DNA of 64,000 nucleotides from Cryoendolithus antarcticus (Eukaryota; Ascomycota; Dothideomycetes; Cladosporiales; Cladosporiaceae). The notes under the pieces are model-generated. The model saw only the letters and a program-made list of their open reading frames with translations. It did no database searches and had not been told where the DNA came from. Made by a program: the position numbers and the translations under genes. Of the stretch, positions 51,605 to 62,862 are shown piece by piece (positions within the stretch are counted from its first letter, which is position 1; every line of letters begins with the position of its first letter). The DNA is taken from positions 496,001 through 560,000 of the forward strand of contig NAJO01000026.1 in the NCBI GenBank assembly GCA_002077065.1, read 5' to 3'.

Positions 51605-53365
51605 ATGTCCGATATCGAAGATAAGCCGTCGCTAGACGAAAAGAGTCAACCCTTCGCCGCTCTTGACGGCCGCAACACCTCAATCAGCGCAGGAACTCAA
51701 AATGTCATCGCTTCTCTTGCGGACGCCGATGAGGCGCTGTCGTTCCTGGAGAACCACCCTCGTGCCGCTGAGATAGCTTTGGAAGGTGCGGCCATCCTGG
51801 AGGATCCTAAGCAACGCCGTCGATTGGTTCGCAAGATCGATCTTACCATTGCACCGCTGCTGGCGATCACGTACTTCTTGCAATACTTGGACAAGACGAC
51901 GCTGTCATATGTAAGTCGATCCGCAATATCATCTCCCGGGTACAGAGTCATGTGTGTCATGGTTGCAGCCGGCGGTCTAGAAGCACAATCCCCCTTCCGA
52001 ACCTCTGGAGATGTGAGGCTGCCGTCAGTCCTCTGTCAACATGCTGATGAAAATTTCGAACAGGCAGCTGTCATGGGGCTGCGTACGGATACGCATCTCA
52101 AGGGCCAGCAGTACTCCGATCTGTCTATGCTGTTCTATATCGGTTTCATCGTTACCGAATTCCCGACCCAGTACCTGGCCCAACGCACCTCCCGCCTATC
52201 ACTATACCTTGGCATCAACATCATGCTCTGGGGTGTTGTGCTGGCTGCCCACGCTGCCTGCACCTCATTCGCAGGGCTCGCTATCTGCCGCACCCTGCTG
52301 GGAGTCTTCGAAGCCTGCGTAGCACCCATTCTGGTCCTCATCATCGCTATGTGGTACAAGAAGGAGGAACAGGGCCGCCGAGTAAGCTGGTTCTACGTAT
52401 GCAACTCGATTACGCAGATCGTAGGTGGAGCAGTGGCTTACGGTGCGTCATTCGCACACGGAAGCTTTGCGAGTTGGCGCATCTTCTACATTGCTATTGG
52501 GGCTCTTACGGTCGTATGCGGTGCGCTGGTAGCGCTTTTATTACCTGACAGTCCTGTGAGAGCGAGGCGATTCACTGACGGAGAGAAAGTCGCTGCTCTG
52601 TTGCGCGTCAAAGCAAATCAGTCCGGGACGCAGAACGAGCATCTCAAGAAGTCACAGGTCTTGTCGGCTCTGAAGGATACTCGTGTTTGGTTGATATGCC
52701 TCGCTACCATGCTTACATCGATTCCAAATGGGGGTATCTCGAACTTCTCAAGCATCTTACTTACAACCTTTGGCTACACCTCACAACAAGCCCTGATCAT
52801 GTCCATGCCAGCAGGAGCTATAGGCGTGGTCTTCGTCCTCTTCTCGGGCTGGCTCTCGGACAAGCTCAACGATCGCAGTATCGTCATGTTCATCTGCATT
52901 CTGCCCACGATATTGTCTGCAGCACTCATGATCGGGCTGGACCCCAAAGGCATTCCCTTGAACAAGTCCGGTCTGCTAGCCGCATCTTTCCTCTCCGGTA
53001 CCTTTGGCGCAGCCTTCATGCTGCTCCTCGCCTGGAACGCCTCCAACATTGCAGGGCATACCAAAAAGGTCACAGTAAACGCCCTCACACTCGTCTCCTT
53101 CGCCCTCGGCAACATCCTGGGCACGCAGACATTCCAGCAGAAGGAAGCGCCGGGTTATATCTCCGGAAAGATCTCGATTATCGTCACGCTGGGTCTTCTG
53201 TGCTTCGTAATCGTCGGACTGAGGCTGATGAACGACCGACTGAACAGGCAGAATGAGGCGAAGCTAAGTGAAGTGCCGCAAGTTGAGCGGGAGGCGATGA
53301 GGGAAAAGATGGCGTTTGCTGATCGGACGGATCGCGAGAATGTGTTCTTCAAGTACACACACTAG
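51605..53365 (+). CDS. MFS transporter, Dal5-type anion:cation symporter family
   Basis: Exons are 51605-51910 and 52064-53365. The 153-bp intron (GTAAGT...GAACAG) has no stop and is a multiple of three, so an unspliced frame would insert 51 residues between LDKTTLSY and AAVMGLRTD; spliced length is 535 aa. Features: cytosolic N-terminus of about 85 aa, TM1 with LLAITYFLQYLDKTTLSY, the GQQYSDLSMLFYIGFIVTEFP segment, RTLLGVFEACVAPILVLII, WYKKEEQGRRVSWFY, a central loop and six further spans. This is the order seen in allantoate, pantothenate, nicotinate and tartrate carriers of the ACS/DAL5 family; the substrate cannot be assigned. It converges with the beta-glucosidase gene. Confidence 0.9.
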   Translation: MSDIEDKPSLDEKSQPFAALDGRNTSISAGTQNVIASLADADEALSFLENHPRAAEIALEGAAILEDPKQRRRLVRKIDLTIAPLLAITYFLQYLDKTTLSYVSRSAISSPGYRVMCVMVAAGGLEAQSPFRTSGDVRLPSVLCQHADENFEQAAVMGLRTDTHLKGQQYSDLSMLFYIGFIVTEFPTQYLAQRTSRLSLYLGINIMLWGVVLAAHAACTSFAGLAICRTLLGVFEACVAPILVLIIAMWYKKEEQGRRVSWFYVCNSITQIVGGAVAYGASFAHGSFASWRIFYIAIGALTVVCGALVALLLPDSPVRARRFTDGEKVAALLRVKANQSGTQNEHLKKSQVLSALKDTRVWLICLATMLTSIPNGGISNFSSILLTTFGYTSQQALIMSMPAGAIGVVFVLFSGWLSDKLNDRSIVMFICILPTILSAALMIGLDPKGIPLNKSGLLAASFLSGTFGAAFMLLLAWNASNIAGHTKKVTVNALTLVSFALGNILGTQTFQQKEAPGYISGKISIIVTLGLLCFVIVGLRLMNDRLNRQNEAKLSEVPQVEREAMREKMAFADRTDRENVFFKYTH

Positions 53366-53656
53366 GGTGCTCTCTGATGGATTGCTCATCGTAGGCAGGT
53401 ATCGAATAGATCGTCCCCTCACTTCACTGTCTCAGTGTACAGTGCTTGTGTAGAACACTGTTCTTACTCGATACCGTCGTCGAGACATCATCACTGATTA
53501 CGACGCGGCCATCAGCATTTGGATATCATCACTCAGCCTCGATCATTTGGAGCTTCTAACTTTGAGTCTCGATCATTCGGCGGCTCTTGCACGATACTTT
53601 CGATGCATAATCCTCACTGAGCCGTGGCCACAAATGCTCCCTCCTTTTCGACAGGC

Positions 53657-56540
53657 TCACTCTAAAGTACCAGTCAAGCTCAAATCTCTCGAGCTCGCTC
53701 CTACAGCCACCACCTTGACCCCATCTCTGACGACCCAATCTTGCGCTCCAGTATCCCAGTTCGCCAAATCCCTTCTTCTCACCACGAACTCGATCTGTTT
53801 CTTCTCTCCAACACCCAGGAACACTTTCTCGAACCCCCTTAGTACTCTCACAGGATCGTACTGTCCTCCATGTGAAACATACAACTGGGCCACTTCAGCG
53901 CCAGCCACAGCACCGGTGTTGGCTATAGAAACGCAGACTTTGTAAAGCGGATCCCAGAGCCCTGCGTTCCCACCAGATGGACCCGATGAAGGGGTGTGAG
54001 CGAAGCTCGAGCCGTCCAGAGCGCCTTCAGAGATGAAGGTGTTGTCACCATAGCCAGCTGCACCGTACGCGGTCGACAGATTCGTAGAGTTCAGGTACGG
54101 GTAGATGAACAGCGGTATCCTCGTTATGTTCGCAGGAAAGAGATGGGCAGACGGATCTTTATCAACGCTGCCGTACGTTGGTGCCGGCTCTGCAGATCCC
54201 GTGGTTGGCGTATAAGCCGCAGCATCGAGCTTAGTGATAGTCAAATCGGAGTAAGTGAAGTTCGTGTAGCTCAGCCCGAAGCCGAATTCGTAGGTCGGAG
54301 TGAGATTGCGGTGATCGAAGGCGCGGTAGTCGACGAAGACACCTTCTTGGAAGTTGAACTGTGGAACGGGCTGGTTGGGAGTGTAAAGGACGTCGGTGCC
54401 GTAGTCGGATCTAGCCTTTCCAATCGTGAAGGGCAGCTTAGCACTAGGGTTGACTCGGCCATAGAGCACGTCTGCGATAGCGTTGCCACTCTGCTCTCCA
54501 GGGAGACCAGCCCAGAGGATTGCGGTGATGTTAGGGTGCTGCTTGTACGCCTCTAACTCGACTGCACCCACGGAGTGAATGACCAGGACTGTGTTATTGC
54601 AATTCTTGGTGACGTTGCCAATCATGGCGTCCGCGCCCTGCCAAAGCGTCAAGTTTTTGCGATCTCCGAAATTGTTCTCGATATTGACGAAGCCCTCTCC
54701 CGAGTCAGCGTTCGCGAAGACTATGCACACGCCAGCCACGTCGTTGGTGCGACGTGCCAAGGCTGCTATCTGCGTGATCGCGCTGTTGTTCGTAATGGAT
54801 TCGTAGGAGCCGTAGTGCGAGACGACTTCATTCTGTAGGGCTGTGTCGGGCGAAACCTGGTAAGGAGCCTGGGCTTGACCGCTGCCCCAACCAACGATCA
54901 GGGTGCCGGTATCACAGTTGTGGTTCCTGCAGCCATTGGGTCCGAGGGGATTTGATCCGGCGTCCTCTCCGAATACTCCGGTAAGTCGCTCCTTGCCTGT
55001 GAGAGGCAGTGCTCCGTTGTTCTTCAGCAGCACAGTGGATTCTGCTCCGATCTTCCTAATCAATGCTCCATGCTCCCTTCTCACGTCAACATGCTGATTA
55101 ACGAGCTCCGTGCCCCACTGCGGTCCCACGTGGAAGTGAGTGCTCCCGAATGTGTCGAAAGTCCAGCTCTGGAAGTTCGGCTCCTCAGTCACCTTCGTAT
55201 CACTCTCAACGAAGTACCAAGCCGCAACGATCCGCACAGCCATGTCATCCAGTCGCCATTGCGGTACCGTACCATTCAGCACCGCGATCGTGAGATTTGG
55301 GCCAAAGTAGCTGATGCCATCATCGAAGACGATGTCACCAGCCATAGTCATATCAAGCCCAGCAAGCACCGAGCTGACACCTCCGAGCGTAGCTTGCCAA
55401 TCACTCATGACATAGCCCTGGAAGCCCAACTCGTTCTTCAGCACCTGGTTGAGGAGATACGAGTTCTGGCACGCTGCGCTCTGGTTGACGAGGTTGTAGG
55501 AGCACATCACGGATGCCACGCCTGCCTTCACCGCATCTGCGAAGGGCCAGACATACAGCTCGTGCAGGGTCTGATCGTCGATGTTCGATGAGCCGGGCTC
55601 CGTAATGTTGAAGCCATAAGCGCGTGCTTCAGGCGTTTGGCGGAAGTGCTCCTGTTCTTGGGCAATGAAGTGTTTTGCGCAGGCCTGTACGCCGGTGGAT
55701 TGAATGCCTTGAATGGAGGTGGCGAAGAGTTGGCCAGTCAGGTATGGGTCTGGCGAGAACTGTGCCGTGTCAGATCTAGATTCGCCAGGATCTTCGGGCA
55801 TTACCTACGCCTTCCCAATTCCGCCCACCCTCTGGCGACCGCCCAAGAGGTCCAGCGACGGGCCCGAGCAGGACATTGATACCTTTGTCCCTGTTCTCCA
55901 GGCCCATAGCCTCTCCTCGGGCGTATGCAAGGTCCCGATCCCATGTGGCAGCCACATTGAGACCCGCTGGGAAAAGCGAAACGAAGCTTGCCCAATTAGT
56001 AGGGCTTCTCAGAAGTTCAACCGGTAATGAAGCAACTTACTCAGTATACCTCACACCCACAGGTGAGTCCTGCAGACACAGTGCTCTGAAGCCGAGTCTG
56101 GGCACACTTCCGGTCTGGCCAACGCAAGATTCGAGCTGCCATCCCGTCCCTGTAGTGCATGTCAGCAGACACTTCGACTCAAGGCCCCTCTCCCCGACAA
56201 GAAAGCCTACCCGTAGTCAGGTTGACCTTCTCCTCCAAAGTCAACTGCCCGACAAACTCTCTCGCCTTTACATAAGCGTCCGCCCACTCGCCCTCACCAG
56301 ATCCCCAGGGACTCGGGTAGCGAGGAGGGGAGATCTGGTTGGATTGTGCACCAAGGACTACGGCGGGGTTCGGTGACACGCCGGTTCTGTAGGTGACATT
56401 CGGGAACTAGAGTGGACTCAGTATGGGCAATCGAAATGTGCACACAAGGCGGAGGGATATACGGGAGCGCCATTGTTGCCGAACTGTCCCAGTACTGGCG
56501 AGACGGCTGCCAAGCAGCAGAGAGGCGCGAAGAGACGCAT
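53657..56540 (-). CDS. Secreted GH3 beta-glucosidase
   Basis: Five exons: 56540-56463, 56406-56211, 56149-56041, 55986-55809 and 55759-53657, giving 887 aa. A signal peptide ([19 protein letters not shown]) is followed by [14 protein letters not shown] and [20 protein letters not shown], then [50 protein letters not shown] and [14 protein letters not shown]. The catalytic nucleophile is Asp307 in YVMSDWQ. The C-terminal half has the GH3-C domain and a fibronectin III-like end ([21 protein letters not shown], ending [10 protein letters not shown]). Several NxS/T sites suit an extracellular enzyme cleaving cello-oligosaccharides and other beta-glucosides. The intron ending at 55987 uses an AAG acceptor after a perfect TACTAAT branch site. 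Confidence 0.93.
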
Positions 56541-57411
56541 CGCAGAAGACAGACAAGGAAGGGACGATATGGAGGAGAGGCCGTTCAGACTGCAGAGAAC
56601 AGACTGGTTGGACCAGGGAATAGTAGCCATACCGCTGCAGATGTACCTCTACAGGCTCCCCGCCGCTCTCGCGTACAGTTCAGCCCAGTAAATTGAAAGG
56701 AAATCCTACTGTACCTGACGTTGCTCGACAGCGTTACAGGTCCTGCGTGTGGAGTGCATATAGCCAAGCTTTTGTGTTGCTCGTGTAAGCCGGAGACAAG
56801 AGACCATTCCTCCTACTGGCCTGTTCGAGGGCTGCAGAAAGTGGAGGGATCCAGATGCCTGTACTTCTCGCGTCTGCGGGTATGCAAGGTACGGAAGCTG
56901 TTGCGTAACAAAGTGACAGGGCATCACCTAGTCATGTTAACCAATGCCGAGCACGCAATGTGCAAGCAGTTCGGTCTGCGAGAGGCGCTCAGGCCTTTCT
57001 CGATGGTGGAGAAGAGGCGACTACTGGTCGACATGGGCCATAGCTATGGGGGCTTTGGCGTCTAGTCGGAGCGCCAAGACACGCGAATGTACATCGTGCG
57101 ATTCGTACAGTAGATCGATGTTCGTGAAGTCAGCTGCGGAGAGTGAAGTGGAGTCAAACAGCCGGCAGAATGTCAGGGTCGGGGAGTGCGGGCCTTGCAG
57201 CCGAGTTGCATTCTGACTGCCTTAGGCACTACATCTTGCTCAACATCAACGTACTGTACGCCTCCCGATCTTACATAAGCGCTCAGAGCATTGCCGATGA
57301 CGAGGTGAAAACCTAGCAGTGGTAAGTACGCTATACATGCGCTCATCTACACCATGCCGAACGAACCTGCTCTTCCGGCAGAAAGAGCACCGAGAGCGTC
57401 TCCTCTCAGCT
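56541..57411. other. Intergenic, about 870 bp
   Basis: Promoter side of the beta-glucosidase gene and 3' flank of asparagine synthetase. Frames present lack motifs. Confidence 0.45.
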
Positions 57412-59313
57412 CTACTCCCCCTCCTTCTTCCCCCCCTCATAAGCAGCATCATGCACCCCAATAGCCCTCCCACTCGGATCCGTAACCTTGCTCCAAGTCG
57501 GCGTCCACCGCATAACCGTACTCGCGCAATAAGGCGGGAAATGCTCGTCAAACATACATCTATACCAGTAGCCCTCCTTGCTATCCGGGAAGTCCTCCCA
57601 AGTCGGGTGCTCCCTCTTCATCTCCTCAAGCTCCATCTGCTTGTCAGAGATGAGCTTCGCAGCTTCATCTTTGAGCCCGTCGATCCAGCCGTAACCCACG
57701 CCGTCGGAGAACTGCTCTTTCTGCCGCCAGAGAATGTGCTCGGGGAGGTAGGGTTTCGCGCCTGGCGGGAGGGCAGTGGGGTCAAAGGCTTTGCGGAGGA
57801 TGTATTTCTCTATGCGCTCGGGTCTCTTGATCATCTTTTCTGTGGGGTCAATGTTCATGGCTACTTCCAGGAACTCCTTGTCTAAGAAGGGGACGCGAGC
57901 TTCGAGGCCCCAGGCTGAGGTGGATTTGTTGGCGCGCAGGCAGTCGGCGAGATGGAGGTCTTTGACTCGCCGGATGGTTTCTTGGTGTAATGCTTTCGCG
58001 TCAGGGGCGTTGTGGAAGTAGAGATAGCCGCCGAAGATCTCGTCTGAGCCTTCGCCTGACAGCACCATCTTGACGCCCATGGCTTTGATTTTGCGGGAGA
58101 GGAGGAACATGGGCGTCGAGGCGCGGATTGTGGTGACGTCGTAGGTCTCGAGGTGGTAGATCACATCGAAGAGAGCATCGAGGCCTTCTTGAATTGTGAA
58201 GGTGAGGGAGTGGTGTTTTGTGCCTAGGAAGCGTGCGACTTCTGCCGCGGCTTTGCCGTCTGGGGAGCCTGGCAGGCCGATGGAGAAGCTGTTGAGTTGC
58301 GAGAGGACGGGGACAGAGTTGAGGTGGTATTCTTCGTCAATCCCGGCGAGCTCGTCTGAATCTCGTTGCGTTGCGCCGTTGGCAGCGCCGTTCTCTTGAG
58401 GACTGCTGACGCCGGACTCGCGGATCTGCTTAGCGTACTCGCGTTGCAGGCGGAGCGTTTCTCGTTGTGCGATTGAGGCGACCAGCGAACTGTCCAGTCC
58501 TCCTGATAGGAGCACACCGTACGGGACCTCGGCCATCAATCTCTTCCTCACTGATCGCTCGAACGTCTCACGAAGCACTTTCAAGTCGAGCTTGTTGGTA
58601 GGAATGTTGTCCGGCTCCATGAGCCACTTCGGTGTGAAGTATCTTGTCAACGAGTCGGTTTTGCTGTCGTACACGTGCCCTGGCGGGAAAGCCTGGATGT
58701 CATCGCACACTGGGTGCAGGCACTTCAGCTCGCTAGCAAAGTATACCGCACCAGGTGTTTCCGATGAGCGACCAATGTAGAATGTGGTGATGCCGATGGG
58801 ATCCCGCGCAGCAAGGATCCTGTCCTGCTTCTTGTCATGCAACACCCAGCTGAACATGCCATCGAGGAATTTGGGCGCATCGATGCCATGCTCCTGGTAC
58901 AGTGGGATGATGACTTCGCAGTCGGAGTGGGTCTTGAAGGGGTAGGGTTTCGAGAGATGGTTGCGGAGGATACGGTGGTTATAGATCTCGCCGTTGACTG
59001 CGAGGGAAATGTCGCCGTCGGGGCTGAGGAGTGGTTGCGATCCGGTATCTGGGATTGTCAGACATGCCAGATCAGCAGCAGAGCATTGAGTCACTCACCA
59101 ACACCGACAATGCTCAACCGCTCGTGCACGAGGATTGTGTTGTTGGCTGTGTGATTGCCGCTCCAATCTGGTCCACGGTGCTTGACCTGCTTGCCCATGC
59201 GAATCGCAGTGGACCTGAACTTCTGCACATCGGGATGACTGGGAGCTTGTCAGTATGCGCCAATTGGTCGCGTGCTGCAGAACTCACTGGTGGCAGGCGA
59301 AGATGCCGCACAT
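57412..59313 (-). CDS. ASN1: Asparagine synthetase (glutamine-hydrolysing)
   Basis: Makes asparagine from aspartate, glutamine and ATP in the cytosol. Exons are 59313-59288, 59238-59099 and 59048-57412, giving 600 aa. Exon 1 supplies MCGIFACH, so Cys2 becomes the N-terminal nucleophile of the glutaminase domain; exon 2 gives KHRGPDWSG and HERLSIVG; exon 3 continues [16 protein letters not shown] and the PP-loop SGGLDSS (about 237-243), [13 protein letters not shown] and the C-terminal [12 protein letters not shown] disordered insertion at about 260-300 ([20 protein letters not shown]) separates the first helix of the synthetase domain; such insertions are common in filamentous fungi. The gene diverges from the RhoGAP gene. 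Confidence 0.96.
59087..59093. promoter_or_regulatory. TGACTCA (GCN4/CPC1-type) heptamer inside ASN intron 2
   Basis: Read on the minus strand, the second intron begins GTGAGTGACTCAATGC, holding a perfect palindromic-type TGACTCA. A TGACTC hexamer is also present at 59395-59400, about 80 bp upstream of the ATG. ASN genes are known targets of general amino-acid control in fungi. Binding here is inference; a single heptamer can occur by chance. Confidence 0.25.
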
Positions 59314-60207
59314 GTTGGCTGTGTATGTTGAGTATGAGTGAGAGCAGCTTCAGGACTGCAGCAAAGTCGCCAACGGCGAGTGCCTTGAACTGTGTGACTC
59401 GCGATATGACTGTTTCCCCAGGGCGCGCGCCGAGTCCACGACAGCTTTTTGGCGATATCAATTTATCCCGCCTCCGTCATCGGCTAAGATAGCGAATCTC
59501 AGAAATGATGTGCTGCCAAGAGCTACCTCACTCTTCTTACCAGGCCCTCAATGCTACGACCCGAATTTAGCAATACCGCGAGGTGGTAGTCTACTCACTA
59601 CCTCTATGGCGCTACGTTTGCCTCGACTGCTCTTCCAGGCGTCGCTTGAACAATCAAACTTGCCTCGATGGAAGCGACAGGTGTTATATCTCGGAGGTCA
59701 TCGGACCGAGCCTCGAGCCTCTGCAGATCAGTATGCCATGCATTGGACATTGGCGACGGGGGTGATGTTGAACAATACGTTCCACAATTGCCATTGACAT
59801 GACGCGAGCCTAGAGCAAGTCGTTGTCTTCGACTCCTACAAGCAAACGAGCATTATCTGATATGCCACGGTAGCTGGAGTGGTCCGCATTGACAGGGAGT
59901 ACAGCACGCGTGGAGCCGCGAGCTTGCAAGTTATTTCCATCCATGTCAAGTTTCACCGAGTCAACACACATGCACCACGCATACCAATTGGAACTGACCC
60001 ATGCACACTTCAACACAGCATCACTAGTCCAACGAGCATCTTCATGCAAGCTTCGTTACTCTGACAGATGCTTCATGTAGCTGCAGCGTACTCACTACAT
60101 CATCAAACGCGTCACACGACAATCAGCCCTAAGATATAGGGCCCGACGAAGCCACAATGTCAATACCATAGACCTCCTCTTCGCCCTTCCCTCTAACAGC
60201 AGCAACC
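59314..60207. promoter_or_regulatory. Divergent promoter region (ASN / RhoGAP)
   Basis: An 894-bp gap between outward-reading starts. No gene seen. Confidence 0.4.
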
Positions 60208-62568
60208 ATGCGCTCTGCCCTGGCGAACCTCTCGACCCGCCATGCAGTTCGCCAGCAGAATCGCAACCGCAGTGCTTCCCTCTCAGCCCTTCCCCCGACT
60301 CCGACGTCACCCTCCTACGACTCCTCTCTCGCAGCCATAGCAGCTTCGATCCTCTACCTGAATCCCTTGCGATCCTCTACCAATCTCCCCATCTACATCG
60401 TAAACGCCGCCGCCTTCCCCTCAGCCTTCGATGTTGATTACGACTCCCTTCTGCCATACGTCCTCGCCCGCCTCCCCAGCGAAGAGGAGCTGATAGCAGG
60501 CCAGGAGTATGAAGTCATCTTTTTCGCTGGCGGGCAAGTGGAAGGAGCCACGAGCGGGGAGAAGAGAGATGGTCCAGGATTGGGGTGGTGGGTCTTAGCT
60601 TACCAGAAGCTGAATCGGGCTACAAGGAAGAAGCTGCAGAGGCTATATATTGTGCACCCTCGAACGTGGGTCAGAGTGCTAGTCGGAGTTTTCGGGACAG
60701 TGGTGAGTCCGAAGTTCAGGAGGAAGATCATGCACGTCAATTCGCTGAGTGGGCTGGCGATTCATTTGCCGATCGAAAAACTCTTGATACCACCCGCGGT
60801 GTACCTGCATGATCGCAAGATCGCGCCGGAGATCGATGTACCATATTCTGGAGCGGGGAGGAGGGCATTTGGTGCTAGAAACCCGCTGCCGAGAAGCTTG
60901 GAAACGGGGAAGACCCGATTACCCAGAGTGCTGAGGGAGACAACATCGTTCCTATTGATGGACTCGTGCGTCAAGATGGAAGGCATCTTTCGCGTACCGC
61001 CGCACTCTGTGCTTGCAGGTTGTGTGAAGGAGGCTTATGATCGTGGGCAGCAGTGGATTGTTTGGAAGGAGAAAGGCACAGATCCACGCCAGAGGCGATT
61101 CGCGATCATGGTGCAGCCTGGGATTGATGAGAAGCTGCTCAGAGAGATTCGACTAGAGGATGCGTATGGAGTGCACATGGCGGCTAGTCTGACCAAGATG
61201 TGGTACAGGGAGCTGAGAGATTCCATCATCCCGGAGACGAGCTACCCGTACCTGCGCGAGCACTTCGAGGACCCTCGAAACCCAGTCAGGTCGGAAGACC
61301 TCGTGGACCTATTGCTGCCTGCATCACCGGAGTCGCCTCTGTCATCGACCAGTCGTGAGATCCTTACCCGCCACCTCCTCCCAACTCTCCACGCAGTCTC
61401 ACTTCAAGGGGAGCACAACAAGATGGACCCGGACAATCTCGGCATCTGCTTTGCGATGGCCCTGCTATGCGGTTCGAATCAACTTGAAGACGCACGTATG
61501 ACGAAGACCATACAACGAGTACTCAGCGCAGCTATCGAGACGTGGCCGGAGCTTCGAGAGGGTATGGCACTCACCGAGGAAGCATTCTACGCAGACTTGA
61601 AGCCTCCCTCTGATAGTCGGGAATACGAGGACCCGCCTGACGAGCAACGAATGCACCGTCGATCGGCCGAGGATAATATGGAAGGGCATAGGATTCAGAT
61701 GTCAGAGGAAGACGACAGTTCCCCACATGAGATGAGACAGGAAACCGGCATAGTGACACAACAGGCTCCCACTCTGCCTCCGCGACCCGTCCGCTCACGA
61801 GCAGCTTCCATCGCGGAAGCCGCAAGCCTCGGCGCCGCTACAGAGGTGCCACGGCGGAAGCCTGCTCCTCCGATCCCAGCACCACCGCGTTACTCGACGA
61901 TCTTCCACGATACTCCGAGAAGTGAGGAGCCCGGTGGGATGGATGTACCAGGACCAGCGAACGGGATGGCAGCGTTGTCTCTTACTCAAATCTCCGCCGA
62001 GGAGAACGCGAAGAAGGGCTTCCCTCCACTGCCTGAGCCACAGGCACCACATCCTGCGCTCATCAGCGTGCCGAAGCGGAAAGCTGTTGTGTCTGATGGC
62101 CCTCCGTCTCAGTCCGCATCGCGCAGGACGTCAGGCACTTACTCTGCTGCCTCATCGCAGACCGACGGCGCGGCAGACCCTTTACCACCTGTGTCCGAGA
62201 ACGGCTTCGCAAAGCCCACTTGGGCGGCATCAGCCCGACCTCTCGCCGGACTCCGACCGATCACCATGGTCGTATCTTCCAATGACGGGCAAAGCAGCCA
62301 GAACCTGCCTAGGGTCAGAGGCCCCAGCCCTGGCCTCCTCAAACGAATGAATAGTCTCGAGAGTGGTGGGATAAGCGGAGGAGGCTGGAGCGCCGGCGGC
62401 AGACTGGAGGGACTAGACGAGCAGCGACGAGGACTTGGTGGGGATCTCGACAGGCGGAAACTGAATCTCAAGAAAGCTAGTGTGGAGGACTTGAGACGGT
62501 TGTATGAGGAACGCGCGGGGTTGGGAGAAGTGCTCGTTAGAGTGGGAAGAAGGACGGCTACGAGTTGA
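60208..62568 (+). CDS. SEC14-like/RhoGAP protein (Ecm25-like, p50RhoGAP architecture)
   Basis: A single exon of 786 aa. Residues about 45-200 form a CRAL-TRIO/SEC14-like (BCH) domain: IYIVNAAAFPSAF, WWVLAYQKLNRATRKKLQRLYIVHPRTWVRVLV and HVNSLSGLAIHLP. RhoGAP homology spans about 225-455; the arginine finger is R262 in EGIFRVPP, with LTKMWYRELRDSIIP, LHAVSLQGEHNKMDPDNLGICF as the conserved helix and ASN/ALA context. The C-terminal 300 residues are disordered and Pro-rich (LPPRPVRSRAAS, PAPPIPAPPRYS), suggesting SH3 ligands. It would stimulate GTP hydrolysis on a Rho/Cdc42-type GTPase at membranes; yeast Ecm25 acts in cell-wall/endocytic processes. Confidence 0.88.
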   Translation: MRSALANLSTRHAVRQQNRNRSASLSALPPTPTSPSYDSSLAAIAASILYLNPLRSSTNLPIYIVNAAAFPSAFDVDYDSLLPYVLARLPSEEELIAGQEYEVIFFAGGQVEGATSGEKRDGPGLGWWVLAYQKLNRATRKKLQRLYIVHPRTWVRVLVGVFGTVVSPKFRRKIMHVNSLSGLAIHLPIEKLLIPPAVYLHDRKIAPEIDVPYSGAGRRAFGARNPLPRSLETGKTRLPRVLRETTSFLLMDSCVKMEGIFRVPPHSVLAGCVKEAYDRGQQWIVWKEKGTDPRQRRFAIMVQPGIDEKLLREIRLEDAYGVHMAASLTKMWYRELRDSIIPETSYPYLREHFEDPRNPVRSEDLVDLLLPASPESPLSSTSREILTRHLLPTLHAVSLQGEHNKMDPDNLGICFAMALLCGSNQLEDARMTKTIQRVLSAAIETWPELREGMALTEEAFYADLKPPSDSREYEDPPDEQRMHRRSAEDNMEGHRIQMSEEDDSSPHEMRQETGIVTQQAPTLPPRPVRSRAASIAEAASLGAATEVPRRKPAPPIPAPPRYSTIFHDTPRSEEPGGMDVPGPANGMAALSLTQISAEENAKKGFPPLPEPQAPHPALISVPKRKAVVSDGPPSQSASRRTSGTYSAASSQTDGAADPLPPVSENGFAKPTWAASARPLAGLRPITMVVSSNDGQSSQNLPRVRGPSPGLLKRMNSLESGGISGGGWSAGGRLEGLDEQRRGLGGDLDRRKLNLKKASVEDLRRLYEERAGLGEVLVRVGRRTATS

Positions 62569-62862
62569 TGAGGATGTGAAGGGCGCTTTGGGTAGGAAGA
62601 TGGGAGGCGTGACGAAGCTTGTTTAGATACCCTGGGAATTGCATGCGAGACTATTCAATTATGATGTACTTTAGCCATTGGACTCTATTCCGATGCCGCT
62701 TGATGACCCCACAAAAAAGTTCCAGCTCCATCTCGACTCACATCATCCATTCTGGCACCTATGACGATCTAGACCGTGCGGATATTGCACCATCTTCTCT
62801 CACACAACGCTCTTCCTCTAATTCTCCACCTCTTGTTTTGCACCTGATCAACATCGCCCAGT

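Noticed and set aside
55801..55990. Apparent one-base frameshift in the conserved LLGPVAGP block of the GH3 beta-glucosidase
   Set aside because: A recount of the bases around 55855-55865 showed GGGCCCGTCGCT; the frame is intact and exon lengths sum to a multiple of three.
61460..61490. GGTTCGAATC, resembling a tRNA B box
   Set aside because: It lies inside the conserved RhoGAP coding region and no cloverleaf or A box accompanies it.
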